A stretch of DNA of 64,000 nucleotides from JAFCUW01 sp049898325 (GTDB taxonomy: Bacteria > Pseudomonadota > Gammaproteobacteria > Burkholderiales > Burkholderiaceae_D), in NCBI RefSeq assembly GCF_049898325.1, contig NZ_JAFCXL010000004.1, positions 206,604-270,603 of the forward strand. Reading direction: 5' to 3'. Numbering within the stretch: position 1 is the stretch's first letter; the number at the start of each line of letters is the position of its first letter. The notes below the pieces were generated by a model. It did not search any database, had not been told where the DNA came from, and worked only from the letters and a program-made list of their open reading frames with translations. The position numbers were made by a program, and so were the translations under genes. Positions 29,342-37,592 of the stretch are shown here, in pieces.

Positions 29342-29809
29342 TCAGCGTTTCCACTTGACGATCGACACCACGGTCCCTTCACCGGGGCGGGTATCGATGT
29401 CGAACTGGTCGACCAGCCGGCGCGCGCCGGACAGTCCCAGGCCCAGGCCGCCGCCAGTGGTGTAGCCGTCGGTGAGCGCCAGCTCCAGGTCGGCGATGCC
29501 GGGGCCGTCGTCGGCGAACACCAGTTGCACGCCGCGGCGGGTGCCATCATCGAGCTCGATCACGTGGGTTTCGCCGCCGCCACCATATTTGATGGTATTT
29601 CTGGCCAGTTCGCTGGCGGCCGTGACGAGCTTGGTCTGGTCGACCAGGCTCAGCTTGATCGCCAGCGCCAGCTCGCGCACCATGCGGCGTAGCGCCACCA
29701 CGTGTTCGTCGGTATTGAGCGGCAGCACCGCGTGGCTGGCGGCGCCGGCGGCGGGGTCGAGCAGGGGTGAGGCGAAGCGCACCGTGGTGGCCATCGAATT
29801 GCCGCTCAT
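29342..29809 (-). CDS. rsbT: Stressosome switch kinase RsbT (anti-sigma-factor-type serine/threonine kinase)
   Basis: A 155-residue GHKL-fold kinase with N-box ELARNTIKYGGGG, G1 box FADDGPGI and G2 box GLGLGLSGARRL, all intact. In stressosomes RsbT phosphorylates RsbR and RsbS and, once released, turns on the downstream output. The ATG overlaps the rsbS stop (ATGA). The protein is slightly longer than Bacillus RsbT because of an N-terminal extension of about 20 residues, and an internal ATG (MATTVRF) is possible as the true start. Confidence 0.9.
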   Translation of the reverse strand: MSGNSMATTVRFASPLLDPAAGAASHAVLPLNTDEHVVALRRMVRELALAIKLSLVDQTKLVTAASELARNTIKYGGGGETHVIELDDGTRRGVQLVFADDGPGIADLELALTDGYTTGGGLGLGLSGARRLVDQFDIDTRPGEGTVVSIVKWKR

Positions 29810-30177
29810 CGCAACTGCGGTTGCTGGTAATTTTTTCCAAGCAAGAGCATGCCCCGCTCGACATTGAGCGCCGTCTTCACGCCCGGCAGTGTCAGGCCCA
29901 GTTCGACCAGGGTGATGGCCACGGCCGGCTGCATGCCCACCAGCACGGTCTGGGCATCCAGCACGCGCGCCATTGCCGCCGTGTTGCTGATCATGCGACC
30001 GATGAAGGAGTCGACCAGGTCGAGCGCCGAAATATCGATCAGCACACCCTTGGCTTCGTCGCTGACGATGCGCTCGGTCAGATCGTCCTGCAAGGTCATG
30101 GCCAGGCGGTCATGCATGTCGACCTGGATGGTCACGAGCAGCAGGTCGCCGATGCGCAGGATGGGAATGCGCTCCAT
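29806..30177 (-). CDS. rsbS: Stressosome STAS-domain scaffold RsbS
   Basis: A 123-residue single STAS domain (IPILRIGDLLLVTIQVDMHD). The segment DISALDLVDSFIGRMI carries the serine that RsbT phosphorylates in RsbS proteins. RsbS co-assembles with RsbR into the stressosome core and holds RsbT. It starts 2 bp after the rsbR stop and overlaps rsbT. Confidence 0.92.
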   Translation of the reverse strand: MERIPILRIGDLLLVTIQVDMHDRLAMTLQDDLTERIVSDEAKGVLIDISALDLVDSFIGRMISNTAAMARVLDAQTVLVGMQPAVAITLVELGLTLPGVKTALNVERGMLLLGKNYQQPQLR

Positions 30178-30179
30178 GA

Positions 30180-31037
30180 TCAGGCCCGCTTGATCGATGC
30201 GCCCACGCGGCCGAGGGCGACGACGAAGGCGTCGGCCAGGGTGGCCTTGGTGACGACGTCTTCCAGGTTCACGCCCAGGTGGACGATGGTCTGGGCAATT
30301 TGCGGGCGGATGCCGCTGATGATGCAGTCGGCGCCCATCAGGCGGGCCGCGGCGATGGTTTTCATCAGGTGCTGGGCCACCAGGGTGTCGACGGTGGGCA
30401 CGCCGGTGATGTCGATGATGGCGATGGCGGCGCCCGTTTCGACAATTTTCTGCAGCAGCGACTCCATCACCACCTGGGTGCGGGCGCTGTCGAGCGTGCC
30501 GATCAGGGGCAGGGCGAGGATGTCCTGCCACAGCTTGACGACCGGGGTCGACAGCTCGAGCAGTTCCTGCTGCTGGCGCACGATGATCTGGTCGCGGCTT
30601 TTCTGGAACACTTCCATGGTGTACAGGCCCAGCTTGTCGAGCAGGGTGCTGACGGTCCACAGGGCGTTGGCGAGCGCGCTGGCGTTCTCGCTCATGGCGT
30701 CGCGCATGACGTTAAACAGCGGCTGCTTGAGCGAGAAAATGAAGGTGGCCGTTTCGCTGGGGGTCGAACCCTGCTTGGCGCGCGCCGACGAAATCTCGGC
30801 CAGCAGGCCGCGCACTTCATCGTAGGCGCGGTGATCGATATTGTCGGTGCCGCCCTTGGCGATGGCTTGCGAAAACAGCGCGAGGAACTGGTTGCAGTGG
30901 CGCTTGAGCTGATCTTCCGAAGCAGCATTGCTACGCACCATCAGGCTGCGCAGATCGCCCACCCAGGCCGCCAGGATCTGCTCCTGGTGATTGATGATCA
31001 GGTCGCCAATGCTTGCAGCGGATTCATTCATGGTCAT
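30180..31037 (-). CDS. rsbR: Stressosome sensor RsbR with RsbRD-type N-terminal domain
   Basis: A 285-residue protein with an all-helical N-terminal domain (about 1-155, RsbRD type, non-heme by appearance) and a C-terminal STAS domain (about 165-280). The STAS part has AIAIIDITGVPTVDTLVAQH, where threonines match the RsbT target sites of RsbR. It forms the sensory turrets and core of the stressosome together with RsbS. It is the first gene of the unit. Starts at 31037 (MTMNES) and 31031 (MNES) are both possible. The signal sensed is unknown. A MITE-like repeat lies 75 bp upstream. Confidence 0.9.
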   Translation of the reverse strand: MTMNESAASIGDLIINHQEQILAAWVGDLRSLMVRSNAASEDQLKRHCNQFLALFSQAIAKGGTDNIDHRAYDEVRGLLAEISSARAKQGSTPSETATFIFSLKQPLFNVMRDAMSENASALANALWTVSTLLDKLGLYTMEVFQKSRDQIIVRQQQELLELSTPVVKLWQDILALPLIGTLDSARTQVVMESLLQKIVETGAAIAIIDITGVPTVDTLVAQHLMKTIAAARLMGADCIISGIRPQIAQTIVHLGVNLEDVVTKATLADAFVVALGRVGASIKRA

Positions 31038-31112
31038 GATTTCCCAGTTTTGAGTGTAATGATTGGCCGGACGGGCAGTGTCCGCGTGCGGCGCGCATGC
31101 GCAAAGCGACTA

Positions 31113-31270
31113 AGTGCCTATCCCAGTAGGTTGGAGTCGCTGTTTGCGCGCCTGGCGACCGATGGCGGCGTTGCTCGTCTTAGCATGGCTCGCCATGCGT
31201 CATCCTCTCGCCTTGCCCTCGGCCGCCATGCATCGCAATCTGCTTCCTCCCCCCTACTGGAATAGGCACT
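31113..31270. repeat. MITE-like element, family 1, short copy (158 bp)
   Basis: AGTGCCTATCCCAGTAGG (31113-31130) and CCTACTGGAATAGGCACT (31253-31270) form terminal inverted repeats with one mismatch in 18. A perfect hairpin GCATGGC-TC-GCCATGC lies at 31183-31198. The whole is similar to the reverse complement of 62599-62800. There is no coding capacity, so it would have to be moved by a transposase in trans. ACTAA occurs at both edges (31109-31113 and 31268-31272) but overlaps the inverted repeats, so the target duplication is unresolved. It sits between the rsbR and marR promoters. Confidence 0.8.
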
Positions 31271-31428
31271 AACCCATCCGTATTGGCAGATTGTACCGGG
31301 ACAGCGATGCTTGCGGTAAAAATAGTCCAATGGTGCGGGGGGCATACGGAACACCGTCGTCGCGCCGTTGGATGCTGTTCGCGACGAAAATATTGGGCCC
31401 TCGTGCTTACAAGGACGGCGCAATCCAT

Positions 31429-31434
31429 TATGAT
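31429..31434 (+). promoter_or_regulatory. -10 box placed for leaderless transcription of the MarR gene
   Basis: TATGAT ends seven bases before the ATG at 31441, so transcription starting at the usual distance would begin at the start codon itself. CTTACA 18 bp upstream is a weak -35 box. No ribosome-binding site precedes the ATG, which fits leaderless translation. Confidence 0.4.
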
Positions 31435-31440
31435 TCTCAC

Positions 31441-31938
31441 ATGCCAACCGACCTCTCCACACTGCGCCTCGACCCCGGCTCCGACCAGGCCGGCCGGGTG
31501 CTGCGCCAGTTCCGTATCGTCTTCAATGCCGTCAAGCTGCACTTCCGCCAGGTCGAAACGGCGGCAGGCATCGGCGGTGCCCAGGTGTGGGCGCTCAGCG
31601 TGATCCAGTGCCGGCCCGGCATCGGCGTGTCCGACCTGGGGCGGGCGATGGATGTGCACCAGTCCACGGCCAGCAACCTGGTCAAGGTGCTGCTCGAGCG
31701 CGCCCTGATCAGCGCCGTGCGCGACCGCGACGACCGGCGCGCGCTGGGGCTGCACCTGACGGCGGCGGGCGCGGCGGTGCTGACGGCGGTGCCGGGGCCG
31801 TTCGCTGGGGTGTTGCCGGGCGCACTTGCGCAACTCGACCCGGCCGTGCTGATGCGCCTGGAAGGCGATCTCGAGCTGCTCATCGCGTCGCTGCAGGCGG
31901 ACCGCGGCGCAGCGGTGCTGCCGCTGGCCGAACTGTAA
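31441..31938 (+). CDS. MarR-family transcription regulator
   Basis: A 165-residue winged-helix regulator. Dimerisation helices flank LSVIQCRPGIGVSDLGRAMD, the recognition helix VHQSTASNLVKVLLERALI, and the wing DRDDRRALGLHLT. MarR proteins normally repress an adjacent efflux or catabolic gene on a small-molecule signal, but here the downstream neighbour is a convergent LacI-family gene 15 bp away and upstream is a repeat element, so the target is unknown. ATG 31441 lacks a ribosome-binding site. Confidence 0.87.
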   Translation: MPTDLSTLRLDPGSDQAGRVLRQFRIVFNAVKLHFRQVETAAGIGGAQVWALSVIQCRPGIGVSDLGRAMDVHQSTASNLVKVLLERALISAVRDRDDRRALGLHLTAAGAAVLTAVPGPFAGVLPGALAQLDPAVLMRLEGDLELLIASLQADRGAAVLPLAEL

Positions 31939-31953
31939 GAGGACTGCCAGGGC

Positions 31954-33036
31954 CTACGCTGCCGCCCCCAGTCGGGCGGTGGCGCCGTCGACCAGCGATG
32001 CCGAAAAAACCCGCCGCTCGACCCCGCTGGCGCCCGACGCGATCAGGCCGACCAGCATGTCGGCCGTGGCCTGGGCCATTTGCCGCACGGGCAGGCGCAG
32101 CGTGGTCAGCTGGTGGCTCAGCCAGCTGGCCGGGGCGATGCCGTCGAAGCCCGTGATCGACAGGCGTCCCGGCACATCGAGGCCGAACTCGATGCGCGCC
32201 GCGTCGAGGCAGCCGATGGCGCTGCTGTCGTTGCTGCAGATGATGGCGTCGGGGGCGGCGCCGAGCCGGTCGATGATCTCGCGCAGGCCCCGGGCGCCAC
32301 TGGCGTAATCGTGTTCGCCGCTGACGGTGAGCGGCGCGGCCAGGCCCAGTTCGGCCAGTCGTTCGGTCACGCCGCGCCGGCGCGCCAGCGCCACGCTCGA
32401 GCCGGCCGGGCCGTCGATCATGGCAAAGCTGCGGTGGCCGGCGGCGGCCAGCCGGGCCACCATGATGCGCGCCGCCCCCGCCTGGTCGCAGACGATGGCG
32501 TTGATCTGGCGGTCGCGCACGCTGCGGTTGAACAGCACCACCGGCATCTGGCGCCGCTCGAACTCGGCGATGTCCTGCTCTTCCAGGGGCGCGGCAATCA
32601 CCGCGCCGTCGACCTGGTGCTGCCAGAGATCGGCCAGCAGGGCGGCGACGCCGCCGCTGCCGTCCTTGCCAGAGAGGGGAAACAGCAGCAGGCGCATGCC
32701 GCGCAGGGCAAAGTGGCCGCTCAGTTCATCGAGCAGTTCAGGGTAGTGCAGCGACACCTGGCTCGACACCACCAGCGCGATCAGGTTCGAGCGGCGGGTG
32801 TTGAGGCTGCGGGCGGCGGCGTTCGGGGTATAGTCGAGATCGGCAGCGGCCTGCATCACGCGGGCGTAGGTCGCTTTCGACACGCTCGCCCCCGGCTTGA
32901 AGCAGCGCGACACCGCCGATTGCGACACGCCGGCGGCGCTGGCGACATCGTAGGAGGTGACGCGGCGTGATTCGCGATGAATCAGGGCCTTGATGTCGGC
33001 GATGCTGGTGCTGACAGGCGGTGTCGAGTTGGTCAT
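31954..33036 (-). CDS. LacI-family transcription regulator
   Basis: A 360-residue regulator. An N-terminal extension of about 24 residues precedes the helix-turn-helix VTSYDVASAAGVSQSAVSR and hinge YTPNAAARSLNTRRSN. A periplasmic-binding-protein-like sugar domain follows (LIALVVSSQVSLHYPELLDE, ICSNDSSAIGCLDAAR, LSITGFDGIAPASWLSHQLT). It is divergent from the Hsp70-like gene, with no sugar-transport or sugar-degradation genes nearby, so its effector and targets are unclear. A perfect ATTTCC-ATGC-GGAAAT inverted repeat at 33101-33116 is a natural candidate operator. Confidence 0.9.
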   Translation of the reverse strand: MTNSTPPVSTSIADIKALIHRESRRVTSYDVASAAGVSQSAVSRCFKPGASVSKATYARVMQAAADLDYTPNAAARSLNTRRSNLIALVVSSQVSLHYPELLDELSGHFALRGMRLLLFPLSGKDGSGGVAALLADLWQHQVDGAVIAAPLEEQDIAEFERRQMPVVLFNRSVRDRQINAIVCDQAGAARIMVARLAAAGHRSFAMIDGPAGSSVALARRRGVTERLAELGLAAPLTVSGEHDYASGARGLREIIDRLGAAPDAIICSNDSSAIGCLDAARIEFGLDVPGRLSITGFDGIAPASWLSHQLTTLRLPVRQMAQATADMLVGLIASGASGVERRVFSASLVDGATARLGAAA

Positions 33037-33100
33037 TCGTGCGGGATTGGGCGTGAGTGATGGGGCGAGTGTAGCGCGCCAAATTGCTCTGTTGCAATAT

Positions 33101-33116
33101 ATTTCCATGCGGAAAT
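33101..33116. promoter_or_regulatory. Palindrome between the lacI-type and Hsp70 genes, candidate operator
   Basis: ATTTCC-ATGC-GGAAAT is a perfect 6+4+6 inverted repeat in an AT-richer 201-bp divergent gap, 65-80 bp before the LacI-family start and 122-137 bp before the Hsp70 start. Direct repeats GTTGCAAT lie at 33091-33098 and 33146-33153 around it. Repression by the adjacent LacI-type protein is inferred. Confidence 0.45.
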
Positions 33117-33237
33117 GTGCGCTCGCCGCAATTATTCTGCGAAGTGTTGCAATCGTGCCTGCCTCCCTGCAAGCGAGCCCATTGATCATGGCCATGTTCT
33201 GGTAGAATTTCGCCCCTTGATTGCAAAGAGTCCTTCC

Positions 33238-34509
33238 ATGAGCCACGCTTGCGGCGTCGATTTCGGCACGTCCAATTCCACCGTCGGGCTGGTCACGCCC
33301 GACCGCCCGACCTTGCTCGTCCTCGAAGATGGCAAGCCGACTTTGCCGTCGGTGGTATTTTTCAATGCCGACGACGATGCGGTCACGTACGGGCGGGCGG
33401 CACTGGCAGATTACCTGGCCGGCTACGAGGGGCGGCTGATGCGCTCGCTCAAATCGCTGCTGGGCACCAGCCTGATCGACGGGCAAACCGAGGTGGGCGG
33501 GCGCGCCCTGCCGTTTCGCATGCTGCTGTCGCACTTCATCGGCGAAGTCAAGCGGCGCGGCGAGCGCGCCGCCGGCCAGCGCTTCGATGCGGCCGTGTTC
33601 GGCCGCCCCGTGTTTTTCATCGACGACAGCGCCGCCGCCGACCAGCTCGCCGAAGACACGCTGGCCGAGATCGCCCGCTCGGTCGGCTTCAAGGACGTCG
33701 CCTTCCAGTACGAGCCGATCGCCGCCGCCTTCGATTACGAGTCGCGCATCGGCGGCGAAGAACTGGTGCTGATCGTCGATATCGGCGGGGGCACCTCGGA
33801 CTTTTCGCTGGTGCGGCTGGGCCCCGGGCGCAGCGGGCGCGTCGAGCGGCGCGACGACATCCTCGCCACCGGCGGCGTGCACATCGGCGGCACCGATTTC
33901 GACAAGTACCTGAGCCTGGCCTCGGTGATGCCGCTGCTCGGTTACGGCAGCCGCATGAGCAACGACAGCGAAATCCCGTCAAGCTATTACTTCAATCTGG
34001 CCACCTGGCACACGATCAACCAGGCTTACACCAAGAAAACCTGGACCCAGCTGGCCGACGTGGTGCGCGACGCCGCCGAGCCGGCCAAGCTGCTGCGGCT
34101 GCAGCGGCTGATCGAGGAGCGCGCCGGCCACTGGCTGGCAATGCAGGTGGAAGAGGGCAAGATTGCGCTGTCGGCGGCGCCGACGGTGACGCTGGCGCTC
34201 GAACGGCTCAGTCCGCCAGCAAGCCTGCGCCTGGAACGGGAAGGCTTCAATGCCGCCATCGGCCACCTGCTGGGCAGCATCGATGCCACCGTCGTGCGCA
34301 TGCTGGCCGACGCCCAGGTGGCGCCGGACCAGGTCGACACGGTGTTTTTCACGGGCGGCTCGAGTGGCGTGCTGGCCCTGCGCGAGCGGATCGGCAAGCT
34401 GCTGCCGGCCGCGCGCAAGGTCGAGGGCGACCTGTTCGGCAGTATCGGCAGCGGACTGGCCATCGACGCCGCCCGCAAATTCGGCCCGGCCGCGGGACCA
34501 GGCCTGTGA
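33238..34509 (+). CDS. Hsp70-family protein lacking a substrate-binding domain (YegD-like)
   Basis: A 423-residue protein that is essentially the Hsp70 ATPase fold: CGVDFGTSNSTVGLV (phosphate 1), LIVDIGGGTSDFSLV (phosphate 2) and TVFFTGGSSGVLALRERI (adenosine site). The C-terminal peptide-binding domain of DnaK is absent, as in E. coli YegD. ATG 33238 is preceded by a modest AGAG. Its stop overlaps the GTG start of a DEDDh exonuclease, implying co-translation. The cellular role of YegD-type proteins is not established. Confidence 0.9.
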   Translation: MSHACGVDFGTSNSTVGLVTPDRPTLLVLEDGKPTLPSVVFFNADDDAVTYGRAALADYLAGYEGRLMRSLKSLLGTSLIDGQTEVGGRALPFRMLLSHFIGEVKRRGERAAGQRFDAAVFGRPVFFIDDSAAADQLAEDTLAEIARSVGFKDVAFQYEPIAAAFDYESRIGGEELVLIVDIGGGTSDFSLVRLGPGRSGRVERRDDILATGGVHIGGTDFDKYLSLASVMPLLGYGSRMSNDSEIPSSYYFNLATWHTINQAYTKKTWTQLADVVRDAAEPAKLLRLQRLIEERAGHWLAMQVEEGKIALSAAPTVTLALERLSPPASLRLEREGFNAAIGHLLGSIDATVVRMLADAQVAPDQVDTVFFTGGSSGVLALRERIGKLLPAARKVEGDLFGSIGSGLAIDAARKFGPAAGPGL

Positions 34510-35153
34510 GCGTGTTCGACCGACCCATCGTCATGCTCGACTTCGAGACCACCGGTCTGTCGCCGGCGATGGGCGAACGCATCACCGAAGTGGCGGCGCT
34601 GCGCATTGTCGATGGCGTCATCACCGAGCGCTACGTCTCGCTCATCAATTGCGGCGCCCGCATTCCCGCCTTTATTACCAGCCTGACCGGCATCAGCCAG
34701 GCGATGGTCGATGGCGCGCCGCGGGTCGAGCGGGTGATGCCGGAATTGCTTGACTTCATCGGCGGCGACACCTTGTCGGCCCACAACGCCAGCTTCGATG
34801 AAAAATTCCTGCTGGCCGAAGCGGCGCGGCTGGACCTGGCCCCCGCGCACCAGGCGCTGGTGTGCTCGCTGAAACTGTCGCGGCGCCTGTTTCCCGGCAT
34901 GCCCAGCTACAAGCTGGGCGCCCTGTCGCAGCAACTGGGCCTGGTCTTTCGCAGTGCCGCCCACCGTGCCGAGGCCGATGCCGAAGTGGGCGCCCAACTG
35001 CTCGTCCATATCGCCCGCCACCTGCACGGCACGGTGGGCGTCAGTCCCGTTGAATCGGCCCTGCTGGTGTCGGTGAACAAGCTGGCCGCGGCCAAGGTGC
35101 CCGCCTTCCTGGGCAAGTACGCGGCCGAGCGCAAGCCGGCGCCAGCGCGCTGA
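34506..35153 (+). CDS. DEDDh 3'-5' exonuclease (DnaQ-like)
   Basis: A 215-residue exonuclease of the epsilon/RNase T superfamily, removing nucleotides from 3' ends with two metal ions. Motif 1 is MLDFETTGLSP (Asp, Glu), motif 2 LSAHNASFDEKFL (Asp) and motif 3 HRAEADAEVGAQLL (His, Asp), so all catalytic residues appear present. GTG 34506 lies in the Hsp70 stop (GTGA overlap). It is unlikely to be the replicative DnaQ, which sits beside rnhA in betaproteobacteria. A terminator follows at 35185. Confidence 0.87.
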   Translation: MSVFDRPIVMLDFETTGLSPAMGERITEVAALRIVDGVITERYVSLINCGARIPAFITSLTGISQAMVDGAPRVERVMPELLDFIGGDTLSAHNASFDEKFLLAEAARLDLAPAHQALVCSLKLSRRLFPGMPSYKLGALSQQLGLVFRSAAHRAEADAEVGAQLLVHIARHLHGTVGVSPVESALLVSVNKLAAAKVPAFLGKYAAERKPAPAR

Positions 35154-35184
35154 GCGCCAGCGCGCCCGTCGGCATGGCAGCATG

Positions 35185-35207
35185 ACCCGCCACGGCGGGT
35201 TTTTTTT
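35185..35207 (+). terminator. Intrinsic terminator after the exonuclease gene
   Basis: ACCCGC-CACG-GCGGGT forms a 6-bp GC-rich stem with a 4-nt loop, followed by eight Ts (35200-35207). It lies 32 bp after the exonuclease stop and should end the Hsp70-exonuclease transcript. Confidence 0.85.
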
Positions 35208-35282
35208 CGCGTATCGCCCCCCTTGCGTTGCGCACGATTGTGCGTCGTCAAACGCCGCGTATGCATTGTGAATTATATTTTT

Positions 35283-35294
35283 GTCAATATTGAC
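35283..35294. promoter_or_regulatory. 12-bp perfect palindrome upstream of the Sel1 gene
   Basis: GTCAATATTGAC lies in an AT-rich stretch about 127-138 bp before the Sel1 start. A second small inverted repeat, CGCAC-GATT-GTGCG, is near 35229-35242. They could be regulator sites; no regulator gene is adjacent. Confidence 0.3.
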
Positions 35295-35420
35295 GTCCTG
35301 TCCGCCCGTCGCCGTTCGTGTTCGCTGCGCGGCGGGCGGTCTCGAGTTGGCCCGATCGACGCTTTGCCCATGCTTCGCTAGTGTTTGCGTCATCGTGGCG
35401 CGCCGCGCCGGAGGATCCCC

Positions 35421-36824
35421 ATGTACCGCCAAAACGCCAGTCGCGATCGCTACCAGAGCTTCCTGTGGTTCCGCCGCGCCGCCGAGGCCGGCGACGCCTA
35501 CGCGCAATTCAACCTGGGCCTGCTCTATAAAAAGGGCGACAGCGTCGATCGCGACGACGCCGCGGCATTCTTTTGGCTGCACCAGGCGGCCCTGCAGGGC
35601 CTGGCATTTGCCCAGAATCACCTGGGCGCCCTGTATTACAAGGGGCGCGGGGTGGCGCGCGACGAGTGCGCCGCCGCCCGCTGGTTCAGGCGCGCCGCCG
35701 CCCAGGGCGACGCTTCGGCCCAGCAAAACCTGGGCCAGCTGTATCGCAAGGGGCGCGGCGTAGAGCAGGACCACGCCGTCGCGCTGGGCTGGTACTACAA
35801 GGCGGCCGAGCAGGGCGTCGCCAGTGCCCAGAACCTGCTCGGCGAATGTTATTTGCTGGGCAAGGGCGCGTGCGTCGACTTTCCGCTTGCCATGGCCTGG
35901 TTCCGCAAGGCGGCCGTGCTGGGCGACGCCCAGGCGCAGTTGCACCTGGGCCTGATGTACCAGCATGGCCAGGGTGTGCCGGCCAGCCAGGCGCAGGCCC
36001 TGTGCTGGTTCCGCCAGGCCGCCGCCCAGGGCGTCGCCGCGGCCCAGCGCGAACTGGGCATCGCCTATGCCGATGGCGATGGCGTGCGAAGCGAGCCCCT
36101 GCGCGCGCGCGCCTGGCTGCAACGCGCGGCCGCGCAGGGCGACAGTGGCGCGCAATACCGACTTGCCCTGCTGATCGCCAGTGGCCGCGGCCGGGCGGCG
36201 GACGGCGCCGATGGCGGCGCCGCGGACGACGCCGCCGCCATCGAGTGGCTGCGGCGCGCGGGCGAACAGGCCCACGTTGGCGCCCAGATCCGGCTGGGCA
36301 CCATGTATGCCGACGGCTGCGGCGTTGCCCGCGACGAGGTGGCGGCCCTGTCCTGGTTCACGCGCGCCGCCGCCCACGGTGCGCCGACGGCCCAGTTTCA
36401 CCTGGGCCTGATGCATGCGCACGGCCGCGGCGTCGCCGTCGATGAAGCCGCCGCCGCCGCCTGGTACCGCCAGGCGGCCCAGCAGGGCAATGCGGACGCC
36501 CAGAACAACCTGGGGGCCCTGTACGCGGAAGGGCGCGGCGTGGCGCGCGACGACGCCGCCGCCCTGTGCTGGTACCGCCAGGCGGCCGAGCGCAACCACC
36601 CGCTGGGCCAGTTCAACCTGGGCACCATGCTCGAACAGGGGCGCGGCACGGCGCCCGACCGCGTGCAGGCGTATATGTGGATGTTGCTGGCCGCAGCCAA
36701 CGGCGACGAGCACGCCAGCGCCGCCAAGAGCTGCATCGCTCGCCATTTGAGCCCCGCGCAAATCGGCCGCGCCTTCGACCTGTTCCACCAGTGGCAGCTT
36801 GAACGGGGACCGCTGGCCCAATAG
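35421..36824 (+). CDS. Sel1-repeat protein with twelve tandem repeats
   Basis: A 467-residue protein made almost entirely of twelve Sel1-like repeats of about 36 residues, with pattern WFRRAAxQGxxxAQxNLGxxYxxGxGVxxD; repeat 7 carries a short Gly/Asp-rich insertion (GADGGAADD). Such solenoids bind partner proteins and often serve as adaptors in signalling or surface assembly. No signal peptide or membrane segment is present, so it should be cytoplasmic, unlike many Sel1 proteins. ATG 35421 has GGAGGA eleven bases upstream. It stands alone with a terminator on each side. Partners are unknown. Confidence 0.9.
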   Translation: MYRQNASRDRYQSFLWFRRAAEAGDAYAQFNLGLLYKKGDSVDRDDAAAFFWLHQAALQGLAFAQNHLGALYYKGRGVARDECAAARWFRRAAAQGDASAQQNLGQLYRKGRGVEQDHAVALGWYYKAAEQGVASAQNLLGECYLLGKGACVDFPLAMAWFRKAAVLGDAQAQLHLGLMYQHGQGVPASQAQALCWFRQAAAQGVAAAQRELGIAYADGDGVRSEPLRARAWLQRAAAQGDSGAQYRLALLIASGRGRAADGADGGAADDAAAIEWLRRAGEQAHVGAQIRLGTMYADGCGVARDEVAALSWFTRAAAHGAPTAQFHLGLMHAHGRGVAVDEAAAAAWYRQAAQQGNADAQNNLGALYAEGRGVARDDAAALCWYRQAAERNHPLGQFNLGTMLEQGRGTAPDRVQAYMWMLLAAANGDEHASAAKSCIARHLSPAQIGRAFDLFHQWQLERGPLAQ

Positions 36825-36829
36825 AGCGG

Positions 36830-36858
36830 ACGCCGCCCGGGCCGTGGCGTTGTTTTTA
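36830..36858 (+). terminator. Probable terminator after the Sel1 gene
   Basis: ACGCC (36830-36834) pairs with GGCGT (36846-36850) around a GC-rich inner palindrome (GCCCGGGC) and is followed by TGTTTTTATT. The stem is short but placed directly after the Sel1 stop. Confidence 0.5.
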
Positions 36859-36960
36859 TTGTGAAACATTAATTCCCGCAGGAATATTTCTGCCGGACGC
36901 TATAGTTCGCGCCAGCGATGCCGTAACATGGAGATACCGGACCTGTCCTTTTAGATTACG

Positions 36961-37590
36961 ATGAAACCCTTCGACCGTCGCGCCATCGCCGCTTTCCTCT
37001 GCTTTACCGCCACGCTGGCGCAGGCATCGAGCCTGGCCGTGCTGGTGCAGGATGGCGCCGGCAAGGCGCTGGCGGACACCGTGGTGTATGCCGAGCAAGG
37101 CGGCCTGGTGGCACAGAAATCGCCGAAAGGCGCCATCATCGAACAGCGCGGCCTGAAATTCCTGCCGCTGGTGAGCGTGGTGCAGGCGGGCGCCACCGTC
37201 AGTTTCCCCAACAATGACAAGGTCCGCCACCACATCTATTCCTTTTCGCCCGCCAAGAAATTCGACCAGAAGCTCTATTCCGGCGCCGCCGCCAGCACCC
37301 AGGTGTTCGACAAGGCCGGCACGGTGGTGTTGGGTTGCAATATTCACGACCGCATGATTGCCTACGTCAAGGTGGTCGACACGCCATTTTTCGCCCGCAC
37401 GGACGCCGACGGCGTGGCCCGCATCGAGCTGCCGGCCGGCAAATACACGCTGAGCGCCTGGCACTTCAACCAGGTCGCCGGCGCCGCCGCGGAACAGCAG
37501 GTCACGGTCAAGCAGGGCGAAGCGGCCACCGCCGCCAGCTACAAGCTGGCCGTCAAGGCGGTCGCCGAGGGCGAGGGCGCGGGATACTGA
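36961..37590 (+). CDS. Periplasmic cupredoxin-like protein (methylamine-utilisation-protein-like)
   Basis: A 209-residue exported protein with a signal peptide (about 1-23, ending AQASS) and a cupredoxin-type beta fold: VSFPNNDKVRHHIYSFSP supplies a histidine and GCNIHDRMIAYV the Cys-His-Met set of a type 1-like copper site. The later part (about 135-190) is a carboxypeptidase-regulatory-like beta sandwich (RIELPAGKYTLSAWH). Family members are often annotated as methylamine utilisation proteins, though no mau genes are here. It sits 2 bp before a GGDEF/EAL gene, so it may provide a redox or copper input to that sensor; this is inference. Confidence 0.82.
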   Translation: MKPFDRRAIAAFLCFTATLAQASSLAVLVQDGAGKALADTVVYAEQGGLVAQKSPKGAIIEQRGLKFLPLVSVVQAGATVSFPNNDKVRHHIYSFSPAKKFDQKLYSGAAASTQVFDKAGTVVLGCNIHDRMIAYVKVVDTPFFARTDADGVARIELPAGKYTLSAWHFNQVAGAAAEQQVTVKQGEAATAASYKLAVKAVAEGEGAGY

Positions 37591-37592
37591 GC

